Source of the DNA: an uncultured Desulfomonile sp.
Lineage (GTDB): Bacteria > Desulfobacterota > Desulfomonilia > Desulfomonilales > Desulfomonilaceae
DNA: 64,000 bases
Assembly: GCA_903952205.1 (NCBI GenBank)
Contig: CAJBEZ010000012.1
Coordinates: forward strand, 1 to 64,000
Reading direction: 5' to 3'
Shown: piece after piece, positions 34,635 through 43,494 of the stretch
How positions within the stretch are numbered: the first letter of the stretch is position 1
How the letters are laid out: each line of letters starts with the position of its first letter
Program-made: the position numbers and the translations under genes
The notes under the pieces: generated by a model
Told to the model about the DNA's origin: nothing
Databases searched by the model: none
Seen by the model: the letters and a program-made list of their open reading frames with translations, nothing else

Positions 34635-35104
34635 TGGTTTATGTTTTTGATTCCAGCTCATTTATAGTTATTGGACACTACTTCCCCGACAATTTTCCTT
34701 CCTTCTGGCAGCTTTTTGATTATGCAACATCAGAACGTCAAATTGTCTCGGTTCGTGAAGCGTATCGTGAACTGGATACCAATGCGACTAGGCAACATTT
34801 GCTCGATTGGGTGAATAGAAACAAAGAGATTTTCTTGGTTCCTTCCCCAGAAGAGATGCAATTTGTAGCGGAAATATTTTCTGTTCGTCATTTTCAGCAA
34901 ATCATCGATGAAAAACATCGGCTGACCGCTTCTCCGGTTGCCGATCCTTTTATTGTCGCCTCGGCTAAGGTCAGAAATGCCTGTGTTGTGACAGAAGAAT
35001 CATTTAAGAAAAACTCTGCCAGAATTCCTAATGTGTGTGATCACTATGGTATTGAGTGGGTTACAGTTCAGGGTTTTATGGATAAGGAGCAGTGGCGGTT
35101 TTGA
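34634..35104 (+). CDS. PIN-domain toxin, DUF4411 family
   Basis: The 156-residue product is of the DUF4411 type: VYVFDSSSFI (first Asp, about 6), SVREAYREL (Glu near 41), then ADPFIVASAKV (Asp near 103) and VTEES. These acidic residues form the Mg-dependent RNase site of PIN toxins. Preceded by its XRE-ImmA partner with overlapping stop-start. Likely a ribonuclease that arrests growth when the antitoxin is lost; target RNA unknown. Confidence 0.82.
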   Translation: MVYVFDSSSFIVIGHYFPDNFPSFWQLFDYATSERQIVSVREAYRELDTNATRQHLLDWVNRNKEIFLVPSPEEMQFVAEIFSVRHFQQIIDEKHRLTASPVADPFIVASAKVRNACVVTEESFKKNSARIPNVCDHYGIEWVTVQGFMDKEQWRF

Positions 35105-35163
35105 TGTCTCAAAATACATCGAGTGGTGGGGGACTGGATGGAGTTGAAGATTTAGGGCGCCAC

Positions 35164-38100
35164 CTACCCCGCGTCTACGCACCAGTCTGGATAGGGTAGC
35201 GTCGTTTCCATGGTTTTAAAAAGACTGACAAAAATATCTTCCTGATTCAGGGTCTCCCGATTCCCGAGGAGAATCAGTTTGTGTCGAGCCCTAGACATGG
35301 CCACGTTCAAGCGTTTCTCATCTGCAAGATGTGAAGAAACGAGGCTGTCGCACATACCCAATGACACAAGAACGACATCGCTCTGGCTCCCCTGAAATCT
35401 ATCCACGGTACTCACAGAATCAAGTAACATCTTCTGCCCATCAGCATCCAGAAACTGATCTTCCGCAAACAGATTTTCGAGGCTGCGCCTTACCAGTTCC
35501 ACCTGAGCACGGCGTGGACAGATGATCGCTACAGCATCCTTTCTTTCCAGGGCAAATCCACCCCTGGCGAGACCTCTGATGACGTCACAGACGATTTGAG
35601 CTTCTTTCTGGTTGGTTCGCGGGCCTGCCGAGCTATCTAAAGGCACATTGACAAATTTCACTGATTGCTCGGGATCAAGGAGCTTTCGCGTCAATCCCGA
35701 GACATTTTTATGATTTATTGTGAGTCTTGCGTCTCCAACCTTGACTGTGGCGGGCCGCAACTCCCGGTTGTACCACATTGAGCCCGGAATGGCGCAAACA
35801 TGGTCATTCATCCTGTATTGATCCTTGAGAAAGATCACCTCTCGCCCTGCATTCTTCTCACATCTTTCATAGAGTATTTCAAAAAGCGACTTGGACAAAT
35901 GAGACCACTGTCCATTGTCGTCGTCAAAATCCTCCATCCCGATGCTTTCACTCTGCACAACCGCCGGTAGCTGATTGTGGTCACCTATGAGCACAAAACG
36001 TTTTGCAAAACTGACGCATCCCAGAGTAGCAGGGACTGTCAACTGAGCGGCTTCGTCGATAATCGCAAGGTCGAATTGGTCGAGCACCTTATCGTACCTG
36101 CCGGACTGAAGTGAGCTAGCTGTTATGCCTACCACGGATTTATTTTTGAGCGCATCCTGTCCGGCTAAAATCTTGTCATCGACTTTCGGACATTTATCTA
36201 TGAGATATTGGAGAGCTATCGATCTGACATCCTTATCAGTCACAGAGGCCAGATTACCAATCCGCAACGATCTGTCCTTCAAATCTCCCTTTGCAAGTGG
36301 TTTCATCGCTGCGTCCAGAGCCCGATTCGTGCCGGTACATATTAGGACTCTCTGATTAAGTAAGAGATGGGCCTTGACGATGGCCTTTATCAATTTCGTC
36401 TTACCCGATCCTGGCGGGCCATGAACAACACAATAGGATTTTGCGCAAATAGTAGCCTGAAGCGCCTTTGCCTGGTAGTCATTGAGGCTTTCCTTCTTCA
36501 GGATATCAACGAAAGATTTATCGGCAAGCGGCATGTTGACAAAATCAGGGGACAGATTGCTCAGGATCAGGTCACTCAGATCGTTAGGGTTTGATATCCA
36601 GCGATAGAGTCCTTTAAACATCCGTATAGTGAGGTTTTCGGTTGTGTAAGGGTCTACCCAGACAGGTTCAAACCGTATTTCTTCGTTTGTCAAAATCAGC
36701 AAGAAGTCTTTTGATGCGGATTGCACCGTTCCCAGCGATACCCTACCCCGTGCCGGACCTTTGCTATCGCTGATTAATATTGTATTGCCAGCACTGAGAT
36801 CGCTCGTATTACTACCAGCCAAGCGGTACCGGTATCTGCCATTTTGAGCCACCTCAAGGCTGTGACTTGTCGATCTAAAAGCCTCGCCCTGAGCTTCTCT
36901 CTGTTCCGGAGTTTTTCGCCAAAGCTCCGCATGCGCCTCCTTGAGAGTCCGTAACTCGGCTGAAATCAGCCTTGAGTAATGCTGAAAGAAGGCGCTTTCC
37001 TTTTCTGAGGGGACCCTCGAATCTGAACGAAGCCATTTCGTAGTCTCTACCTGGCGGGTGTCTTTTTCGTCAGACAACAGGGCGATCCGGGCGCAATGTG
37101 TGGACATGCGCCGACATCCACGACACTTGTTCATATTGCTCTCGAACTTCGCCTGACCGGTTAATTCCATCAATACAAGGTCGTTGCGTACGTTGACCGA
37201 ATTTTGAATTGACTCAAGGTTGGGTTTTAGTCGCCGGGAAACGTTGTTTCCCGTATCTCCCAGCATCGCGTTTCCGCTGTACATCAATAAGGCGAAAACT
37301 TCATTGAAGGCTATCTCGCCTCTTAGAAACATCATCAGTGTGTAAGACAAAAGTTGAAGAGCGTCTCCGGGATTGGGATGCTGCCCCTGGCTCTTTCCTG
37401 TCTTTAGTTCACCGATACCGACAATGCGTCCTCTATCCAGATCCTCCCATAAAAAATCTATCTTGCCCTTTGTACCAAGAGAAGGCGCCATTACAAAGGT
37501 CTCTGTCCTCAGGATTGTTGACTTCTGACGTTGATCGACCCACTGGCTAAGGTGCTCGATGGCGTATTCGCATTTTTGCCATATATCCTCTGGAGATGAC
37601 TGAGACGCAATGAACTCCTCCGCCTGCAATGTTAGCAGTTCCATTCGCCTCTCTTCGAGTTGTGTTCCCCTCATGGAATTCCAGATATCAGGAAATAGCT
37701 GATGCACGAGGTTGCCGCGAATCATGTGCGCATTGCCAGGCTCGGATATAAATCGACCCAGCAGGAGCTGCCGCTGGCAAAACTCCACCTTTGTCAGGTC
37801 CGTTACATTTATCAGCCAGTCGGGTTCGATGATCATGAGGCTGTTTTCCCCCACCACCAGTTTGCCGCCTTCTTTTTCCAGATGAAGTATCCTGACAGGC
37901 ACGCTCTCATTAGCGGCGAGCAATGATTTCAGTCTTTTCGCATAATCGTTCCAGCAAGAGTGAACGGGTATAGCCTTAGGCCAAAAGTCGTCACTTAAAA
38001 TCCTGAATACATACTGAGAATCATCTGAACCGGTTATGCCTTCGATCCTTCCGCTGAGACTCTTCAATGCGCACGGGGGGAGGCCCATGCTGCAGACGGG

Positions 38101-38874
38101 ACAAGGCGCATGGTCATAATTCCTAAGAGGGGTTTCGGCGATATCCGGTATTTCTGGCTCAACAATGTCCAGTGGAACCTCAACCACAGGTATGGGCTTT
38201 TCAGTTTTCGCAGGCGTTACATCAACCGGGGTAGCCACGGTTTTGTTAGTTGGCCCGATGTATTTGGCGATATCATCCTTGTGTAATCTGAGGACGTTTT
38301 CGAGCAGACTGGTGATTTCTCTTGGGGTCAAGGCCAGTTGGGACGATCTCGTCATAAATATTTCCCGATGAAGTTCATCAAGCCCGACGACCTTGAACCA
38401 TGACAGTCCAGGCGAATCGATCTCAGAACCTGCGGGAATGTTTGGCGCGAGCGCTACTATGCCCTTCACATGATCGAGTCGAGGGCCCGGTCCTCTCCGG
38501 GGTAGCAGAAACTTGTCACTATGACTATCGAGAAACTTGAGAAAGGAAATGCGGTAAGCGCTGACCTGGTTGTAAGGATTGCCCTTCGATCCTCCACGCA
38601 GGATTATTTTTTTGTTACCATTAAGAATGAACCAGTCTCCGTTTTCACCACCAAAAACAGGTCCACCGACTTGCTTGAGTTCAATTACCGCCAGACCGTT
38701 GTTTTTGATCACAGCCAGATCGATGGGGCTGCCATTGACTATGAAATTTGCCAGAACGCAAAATCTGGTCGGATCACTCGTGTAAAAATTGACCATATTT
38801 TTGAGGAACACTGCCAAAGCCTGCATCTCATGGCCATGTTCAAATTCTTCCCCGATCCAGAGTTCAACGCCCAT
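35164..38874 (-). CDS. Large Dna2-like helicase-nuclease: NERD, Cas4-like nuclease, SF1B helicase
   Basis: The 1236-residue protein has three parts. Residues about 15-125 form a NERD nuclease domain (SPIDLAVI, LAVIELKQVGG). Residues about 350-600 form a Cas4/Dna2-type Fe-S nuclease: FCQRQLLLGRF, GKIDFLWEDL (Asp), VGIGELKTGK (Glu-x-Lys) and CRGCRRMSTHC for the cluster. Residues about 790-1236 form an SF1B helicase: GPPGSGKTKL near 815, IIDEAAQL near 941, GDHNQLPAV, DRFQGSQSDVV and AMSRARHKLI. Such proteins occur in phage defence and in DNA end processing. A copy of its 5' ~130 bp lies at 39414-39600. Confidence 0.86.
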   Translation of the reverse strand: MGVELWIGEEFEHGHEMQALAVFLKNMVNFYTSDPTRFCVLANFIVNGSPIDLAVIKNNGLAVIELKQVGGPVFGGENGDWFILNGNKKIILRGGSKGNPYNQVSAYRISFLKFLDSHSDKFLLPRRGPGPRLDHVKGIVALAPNIPAGSEIDSPGLSWFKVVGLDELHREIFMTRSSQLALTPREITSLLENVLRLHKDDIAKYIGPTNKTVATPVDVTPAKTEKPIPVVEVPLDIVEPEIPDIAETPLRNYDHAPCPVCSMGLPPCALKSLSGRIEGITGSDDSQYVFRILSDDFWPKAIPVHSCWNDYAKRLKSLLAANESVPVRILHLEKEGGKLVVGENSLMIIEPDWLINVTDLTKVEFCQRQLLLGRFISEPGNAHMIRGNLVHQLFPDIWNSMRGTQLEERRMELLTLQAEEFIASQSSPEDIWQKCEYAIEHLSQWVDQRQKSTILRTETFVMAPSLGTKGKIDFLWEDLDRGRIVGIGELKTGKSQGQHPNPGDALQLLSYTLMMFLRGEIAFNEVFALLMYSGNAMLGDTGNNVSRRLKPNLESIQNSVNVRNDLVLMELTGQAKFESNMNKCRGCRRMSTHCARIALLSDEKDTRQVETTKWLRSDSRVPSEKESAFFQHYSRLISAELRTLKEAHAELWRKTPEQREAQGEAFRSTSHSLEVAQNGRYRYRLAGSNTSDLSAGNTILISDSKGPARGRVSLGTVQSASKDFLLILTNEEIRFEPVWVDPYTTENLTIRMFKGLYRWISNPNDLSDLILSNLSPDFVNMPLADKSFVDILKKESLNDYQAKALQATICAKSYCVVHGPPGSGKTKLIKAIVKAHLLLNQRVLICTGTNRALDAAMKPLAKGDLKDRSLRIGNLASVTDKDVRSIALQYLIDKCPKVDDKILAGQDALKNKSVVGITASSLQSGRYDKVLDQFDLAIIDEAAQLTVPATLGCVSFAKRFVLIGDHNQLPAVVQSESIGMEDFDDDNGQWSHLSKSLFEILYERCEKNAGREVIFLKDQYRMNDHVCAIPGSMWYNRELRPATVKVGDARLTINHKNVSGLTRKLLDPEQSVKFVNVPLDSSAGPRTNQKEAQIVCDVIRGLARGGFALERKDAVAIICPRRAQVELVRRSLENLFAEDQFLDADGQKMLLDSVSTVDRFQGSQSDVVLVSLGMCDSLVSSHLADEKRLNVAMSRARHKLILLGNRETLNQEDIFVSLFKTMETTLPYPDWCVDAG

Positions 38875-38930
38875 ATTACGATCACTTTCGGAAAATTATT
38901 GGCGATTGGACGCCGTTAACAGATCATGAT
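38745..38930. repeat. Direct repeat, original copy (5' end of the Dna2-like gene)
   Basis: The stretch including the first ~45 codons and start region of the Dna2-like gene is repeated with ~90% identity at 39414-39600 in the same orientation. Between the copies lies the DUF2158 gene and ~330 bp of non-coding DNA. Confidence 0.85.
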
Positions 38931-39177
38931 CCGAACTAATCTAGTTGCCTTCGTCACACAGCTAAAGCTGGGAAATAAAATCTCAACAAATTGTCCTCGA
39001 ACTTTAGCACGCGAGATTTGTCCCGGAAAGCAAATTGATTTCAGAAGCTTTGAGTAGACAAACACATCTTCAAAAATTTGACAATGGACAGTTTTACACA
39101 AAACCAGCAAACAAGCCCTTTGCCATTGAGGTAGTGTGTCTGTTTGAAAATTCGAAAATAGGACGTCGGAAATAGGA
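38931..39177. other. Non-coding stretch between direct repeats
   Basis: No coding frame or clear signal was seen until the promoter at 39178. It is A+T rich with several A runs. Confidence 0.3.
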
Positions 39178-39206
39178 TTGACAGACGAGTCATTTGCATT
39201 TATGAT
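39178..39206 (+). promoter_or_regulatory. Near-consensus sigma-70 promoter for the DUF2158 gene
   Basis: A perfect TTGACA, exactly 17 bases, then TATGAT. It is 47 bases before the start codon at 39254. This is the strongest sigma-70-type promoter I see in the window. Confidence 0.75.
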
Positions 39207-39253
39207 TTCTTGTTAATTATGTGCTATGTACTGACGTAGGCTGGGGTAGGGCA

Positions 39254-39451
39254 ATGTCAAAGCTTAACATAGGCGACCGCATTTTCCACAAAAGCAACCC
39301 GATGATCCCAATGGTTGTCGTCGGAATAGAAGATGATTCAATCGAATGTGAATGGGTTGATTCCAAAGGAAAAGTGCAGCGTGACAAATTTATTGAAGCG
39401 GCCCTAGAAAGATTTGCCAACACACAAAATCTGGTCGGATCACTCGTGTAA
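39254..39451 (+). CDS. DUF2158 (YodC-like) small protein with a chimeric C-terminus
   Basis: The 65-residue product (MSKLNIGDRIFHKSNP, VVVGIEDDSIECEWVDSKG, DKFIEAALE) matches DUF2158, an SH3-like small domain of unknown role. It starts at the ATG after GTAGGG. The last ~12 residues (RFANTQNLVGSLV) are encoded by the antisense strand of the duplicated Dna2-like gene start, so the native end was replaced when the DNA joined. It may still be functional, since the domain is complete. Confidence 0.68.
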   Translation: MSKLNIGDRIFHKSNPMIPMVVVGIEDDSIECEWVDSKGKVQRDKFIEAALERFANTQNLVGSLV

Positions 39452-39600
39452 AAGTTGACCATATTTTTGAGGAACACGGCCAAAGCCTGCATCTCGTGAC
39501 CATGTTCAAATTCTTCCCCGATCCAAAGTTCAACGCCCATATTACGATCACTTTCGGAAAGATTTCCGGCAACCGGGCACCGTTAAGAGATTCCGACCTG
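39414..39600. repeat. Direct repeat, second copy (truncated 5' end of Dna2-like gene)
   Basis: Repeats 38745-38930. On the minus strand it still reads MGVELWIGEEFEHGHEMQAL as in the real gene, then drifts into the antisense of the DUF2158 gene. It is not a gene. Confidence 0.85.
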
Positions 39601-39613
39601 AATCAATTTGGCT

Positions 39614-39763
39614 TCATTTGCCCAAAAGCGCTAAAAGAACAACTGTAACACCGATTATTATGAGGACCGACAGGCAACCGCAACCATTTCCACCACCATT
39701 GCCTGATTCATTATCAAAACTGTTCATGTAGCCTATCCAGTTCCAATCAGGTCCCCAATTCAT
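39614..39763 (-). CDS. 49-residue membrane peptide
   Basis: MNWGPDWNWIGYMNSFDNES, then a GNGGGNGCGC linker, then a membrane helix (LSVLIIIGVTVVLLALLGK). AGGAG lies 8 bases before the ATG on this strand. Gly/Cys-rich linker and single C-terminal helix suggest a small tail-anchored membrane protein, too short for most gene callers. Function unknown. Confidence 0.5.
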   Translation of the reverse strand: MNWGPDWNWIGYMNSFDNESGNGGGNGCGCLSVLIIIGVTVVLLALLGK

Positions 39764-40106
39764 TTTTGGCTCCTGTTCAGCTTCCGGTAAGGAATTGTCC
39801 TAATCATAGGCCATATTCCAATTTTTTTATAATCAATATTTTCTTTGATTACGTGTGTCCCCGTTTGACACAGGTGTCATTTAGGATGAACGCAATTGTT
39901 AAAATGGCCCCGTGGTCGAGCCCACAAATTTTGAGCTGGGAATTGCTGGAGACATGGAGTTAGGGAATTGGAGACGATGTTACAGGAAGGAATTGATGAG
40001 GGATCTAACTCCGCACGGGGCCAAAAACACATGGTTGATCAAGGATAATTTTTGACCGGACACCGGTCCTGTTTTCAGAACATAAGAATCAGGAGGATCT
40101 GATTTC
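39764..40106. other. Non-coding gap holding one 25-bp palindromic repeat
   Basis: Apart from the repeat at 39851-39875 I see nothing in this stretch except the AGGAGG (40091-40096) that serves the next small gene. Confidence 0.4.
39851..39875 (+). repeat. GTGTC-palindrome, copy A
   Basis: ACGTGTGTC, seven bases CCCGTTT, then GACACAGGT. One of six copies in the window of a 25-bp inverted repeat with best form ACGTGTGTC-N7-GACACACGT. Confidence 0.7.
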
Positions 40107-40256
40107 ATGACCGAGAAGAATTGGGCAACGTGGGAAGAATGTTATGCATGGACACAGGAAAATGGATGGATCCTTGATGATCCGTTTCCAGAACAGCGAA
40201 TTACGGAAAAGACCGTGTTTCTCTGGAGTGAGATGACCGATCCACTGCCTTGTTGA
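40107..40256 (+). CDS. 49-residue acidic peptide of unknown function
   Basis: A perfect AGGAGG sits ten bases before the ATG. The product MTEKNWATWEECYAWTQENG continues with WILDDPFPEQ and a Trp/Glu-rich tail, acidic and soluble. It is too short for most gene callers but the ribosome site argues that it is real. No family recognised. Confidence 0.5.
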   Translation: MTEKNWATWEECYAWTQENGWILDDPFPEQRITEKTVFLWSEMTDPLPC

Positions 40257-40585
40257 TCAAACGGTGGCTGTTGGGGCAATTATATAAAACAGAGTAGTCG
40301 CGTCGCACACGTACCTTGCGGCCCAAGTCACAACGGATAGACCAGTTCAATAATCCTCATTTCATAAGCCTCTAAAGCCACCTTGGCATTGAAAGCTGTT
40401 CCGTGGCTCCTTCTCGGTCTCTTTGCGGTTGCTGCTGCGCCTTTTGTACTGTTTTAGACCTTTCCAACGAAATAAGTTTTTTCCATGAGCATATTTCCAA
40501 AGTTGATGATATTTTGACACTTTGCAAGTGGCTAGGTGCCCACTTTGAGACATCGTCAGATCCGCTTTTTATGACAAGGACAGTC
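40257..40585. other. No gene seen before the channel gene
   Basis: The open frame runs upstream of 40586 to about 40403 but with untypical residues (cysteine-rich CGCCCAFC) and no ribosome site. I take this as non-coding leader; no promoter stood out. Confidence 0.4.
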
Positions 40586-41623
40586 ATGGCAAATCCAGAA
40601 CATTTGAGTAAGATATTGGAAGGCGTGAAGGCTTGGAACTGTTGGCGAGAATCTAACCCCAATGTCAGACCCAACCTTGATGACGTGGATTTCATGTCAA
40701 ATACCCTAGATGTAAGCAGCTTAGTGTCGATCGATGAGAAAACTGGGAGCAAGTATCTAGATTTTAGTTACGCCAATTTCAGCGAGATGAGCATGAGATC
40801 AGTCAATGTACATAACGCAAAATTTTTTGGGGCAAATTTTTGCAAGTCTGAACTTGGTGAATCGATCTTCATTTCATGTCATTTCCTTGGAGCAAAACTC
40901 AAGTCATCGGTCTTCTATAGGGGAAATCTGTCGGGCAGTGATTTCTGGGCGGTTGACCTGAGAAAAGTCAATTTCGTAGAGGCTAACTTACACAGCGCTA
41001 ATTTCTTGAGCGCGAGACTGCAAGGAGCACATTTAAAGAAAGCCAAGATGCAAAATGCTATTTTTGTGGATGCCCGTCTTCAGAGAGCGGATCTTACTGA
41101 TGCGTGGCTTCTTGACACAAACCTTCAGAGAGCAAACCTTGAAGGCGCTAATGTGACTAATGTTAAATTTAGACATAATTCTAGCAAACAGAAACATTAC
41201 CAAGGAATCCGATTGTCTGGTTCTTACGGCAGTCAAATTTTCAAAAGTTTTGCCCAGGATCAGGACTATATAGAGGAATTCCGGGAGCTAAAGCCTTTCC
41301 TGTTCAAGATTTGGTGGGTCCTCGCTAACTGCGGCCGTTCATTTTGCCTCTGGGCTGGATGGTCATTGGTATTAGCTGTCTCCTTTGGTTTTTTCTATTA
41401 CATGATGGGCATAAATCACATAAAGCCAGATCCGCCGTTACCATTTTCCTTACTCACCATGATGTATTACAGTGTGGTCACATTTACAACGCTTGGTTTT
41501 GGTGATGTTAAACCTCAAACGGAGTTGGCAGCATTGGTGGTAATGGCGGAAGTCATAATTGGATATATAATGCTAGGTGGTTTAATCTCGATTCTTGCGA
41601 ATAAATTAGCTCGGCGCAGTTAG
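40586..41623 (+). CDS. Pentapeptide-repeat protein with C-terminal potassium-channel domain
   Basis: The 345-residue product begins MANPEHLSKILEGVKAWNCW, the typical start of soluble pentapeptide-repeat effectors, with AAGGA five bases before the ATG; this decides against the upstream in-frame ATG. Residues ~40-205 contain many A(N/D)LxX pentapeptides (ANFSEM, ANLHSANF, ADLTDAWL, ANLEGANV). Residues ~245-345 form a two-helix K+ channel: TTLGFGDVKPQ near 301-311 is the selectivity filter, between two membrane helices. A gated ion channel fused to a beta-helix could be a membrane-depolarising effector in phage defence (inference). FRG gene follows 57 bp on. Confidence 0.82.
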   Translation: MANPEHLSKILEGVKAWNCWRESNPNVRPNLDDVDFMSNTLDVSSLVSIDEKTGSKYLDFSYANFSEMSMRSVNVHNAKFFGANFCKSELGESIFISCHFLGAKLKSSVFYRGNLSGSDFWAVDLRKVNFVEANLHSANFLSARLQGAHLKKAKMQNAIFVDARLQRADLTDAWLLDTNLQRANLEGANVTNVKFRHNSSKQKHYQGIRLSGSYGSQIFKSFAQDQDYIEEFRELKPFLFKIWWVLANCGRSFCLWAGWSLVLAVSFGFFYYMMGINHIKPDPPLPFSLLTMMYYSVVTFTTLGFGDVKPQTELAALVVMAEVIIGYIMLGGLISILANKLARRS

Positions 41624-41680
41624 TAAATGCATATACGCAATAGTTTCTTATAATGTTTTTCGGTACAAAGAGGAATCGCA

Positions 41681-43246
41681 ATGTGTAATGACAAGCCAGA
41701 GTTGATGGTTCGCAGTCTAATACTGGACGCTATAGTTTATAATCGTGACCCCTATGGCTGGGGGACACCGGTGAACCCAACTCACTTCTTACAAACAGGA
41801 ACTAACAGTTTCAAAATATCTTACCAACAAAGTGAGAGTGGTTATGCTTTTCTGTGTGGTCTGACATACCATTTTCATCTGTCTGATAATTCCATTCAGA
41901 CTGTTCGTGGATCTATTTCCCCTGACATGATTTACAATTGCGGGTGGGGTCGGAAATCCTTGGGTGCTAATTTTTGTCCGACCCAAACAGGACTTATGAA
42001 TGGGGTATTTGCGAATACCCGCTTGACTTTTAGGCAACGTTCTGAAGACCTATATCATGTTGTTGGAGGAAATGGCAGGTACCAATTTTCTGGGCAAGTT
42101 ATAATAGATGTCCCAAGTGATCCATCAATTACACCAGTTGTCATAAGTTTTGAACTTCAAGCACCAGAAGGTATCCGGATGAGTAATCATTTTGACACTA
42201 CAGGAACAGAGCTAATGAAGTTGGAACACTATGCCCAACTGGTCCATTACTATGGTTCCAATGTTATACATCCGCTGGGTTTGATGCCGGGTCCCGATTA
42301 CGGTTTATATGCCTTACAGACAGAATCAAATAAATTTAGATTAATGCCCGGCCCAGATTTTTCTCCTTTGGTATATAGAGGGCAAACGAGAATCTATGAT
42401 TGTTTGAATGCGTCTATATATCGTGATCCTAGTGAAGCACGACGCGTCATAAATCTCATCAAAATTTATGAACTTAGGGAACTTATTCGTAAACACCCAA
42501 CTGCCCGGGAAATGAGTACATGGAGCATACATGATTGCACTTTTTCGATAGATTATGTAGGTCTAGCGCAGCACTATGAATTGCCAACCGAGATGTTGGA
42601 TTTCACCCGATCGAGAGATGTGGCCTTGTTTTTTGCATTATTCAAAAAATATGATGGCGGCAATGAATACGAGAAAATTCGTGACGATGACAAAAAGTCA
42701 AAACCGGTGATCTATTCGCTGGATATCCAGGAGATGATGAAGGATGGACATGCAGTAAATATTATCGGTGCGCAACCATTTTTGAGGCCGTATTATCAAC
42801 AGGCACTATCTATAACGACGATTTCAGGAGATAAGTTCAGTGACAGGAAATACTTAAAGTGCGAGCCTCTAACTCAAGATCAGATAGATGACTTTTACGA
42901 TAGAAGTGAAGGAACTGAAAGGCTTTTCCCACCAGAAGTGATATCGAAAAAGGCTCTCATCATAAGAGACTCTCGGACCGTTGATAATGACGTGGTTAAA
43001 TACATGTTTGAGGCCGATTTGTTTCCAGCGAAGATGAAAATAGATAGTATTGATAGCTTAAACGAGTTACTAGATCGAGAAAATATAGAAGTTGCAGATA
43101 AAGGAGCAGAATTGTCGTTCACCGAAGAAGAGGTATTACAAGCCAAACAGGATTGGGAAAAAATTAGACCAAGTATTGTGGAAAAAATAACATATAGAGG
43201 TGTCTCCCAAAATATTTCTATTAAAGGCCCTATAATAAATTTTTAG
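41681..43246 (+). CDS. FRG-domain protein with unknown N-terminal domain
   Basis: The 521-residue product carries an FRG domain in its middle (about 228-345): PLVYRGQTRIYD, then GLAQHYELPTEMLDFTRSRDVALFFAL, with the invariant FRG/YRG, Gln, PT-x-LD and ALFFAL pattern. FRG domains are frequent in defence and toxin loci; a catalytic role is suspected but not established. The first ~220 residues (HFHLSDNSIQTV, FCPTQTGLMNG, beta-rich) are unrecognised. AAGAGGA precedes the ATG. It probably shares a transcript with the channel gene. Confidence 0.8.
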   Translation: MCNDKPELMVRSLILDAIVYNRDPYGWGTPVNPTHFLQTGTNSFKISYQQSESGYAFLCGLTYHFHLSDNSIQTVRGSISPDMIYNCGWGRKSLGANFCPTQTGLMNGVFANTRLTFRQRSEDLYHVVGGNGRYQFSGQVIIDVPSDPSITPVVISFELQAPEGIRMSNHFDTTGTELMKLEHYAQLVHYYGSNVIHPLGLMPGPDYGLYALQTESNKFRLMPGPDFSPLVYRGQTRIYDCLNASIYRDPSEARRVINLIKIYELRELIRKHPTAREMSTWSIHDCTFSIDYVGLAQHYELPTEMLDFTRSRDVALFFALFKKYDGGNEYEKIRDDDKKSKPVIYSLDIQEMMKDGHAVNIIGAQPFLRPYYQQALSITTISGDKFSDRKYLKCEPLTQDQIDDFYDRSEGTERLFPPEVISKKALIIRDSRTVDNDVVKYMFEADLFPAKMKIDSIDSLNELLDRENIEVADKGAELSFTEEEVLQAKQDWEKIRPSIVEKITYRGVSQNISIKGPIINF

Positions 43247-43494
43247 GCTTTTTGGATTTTCTAAAGTTAATTTGCTATGTCCTCTTTTAGGATGGCTTCG
43301 AAAGCTTTGGTAAATTTTTTGATGGTGTTCATCACCAATAATGCTTATTTGGTAATCGCCGTAGCAGCGCGACCTGAATGGTAATCTCCGACTTCATGCA
43401 CGGGTTTACCCGTGGCTGTTCCAAAAACGAATTGATGTCTTTTACTTTAATGTTTATTGTCGATTTCCTTTTGGTTTATACGATGGTTATGTGT

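Noticed and set aside
39217-39540. Minus-strand gene starting like the Dna2-like protein
   Set aside because: Only ~43 codons match; the rest is antisense of the DUF2158 gene. It is a duplication by-product.
40403-40585. Upstream N-terminal extension of the channel protein
   Set aside because: The typical family start MANPEHL with AAGGA lies at 40586 and the extension looks unlike protein.
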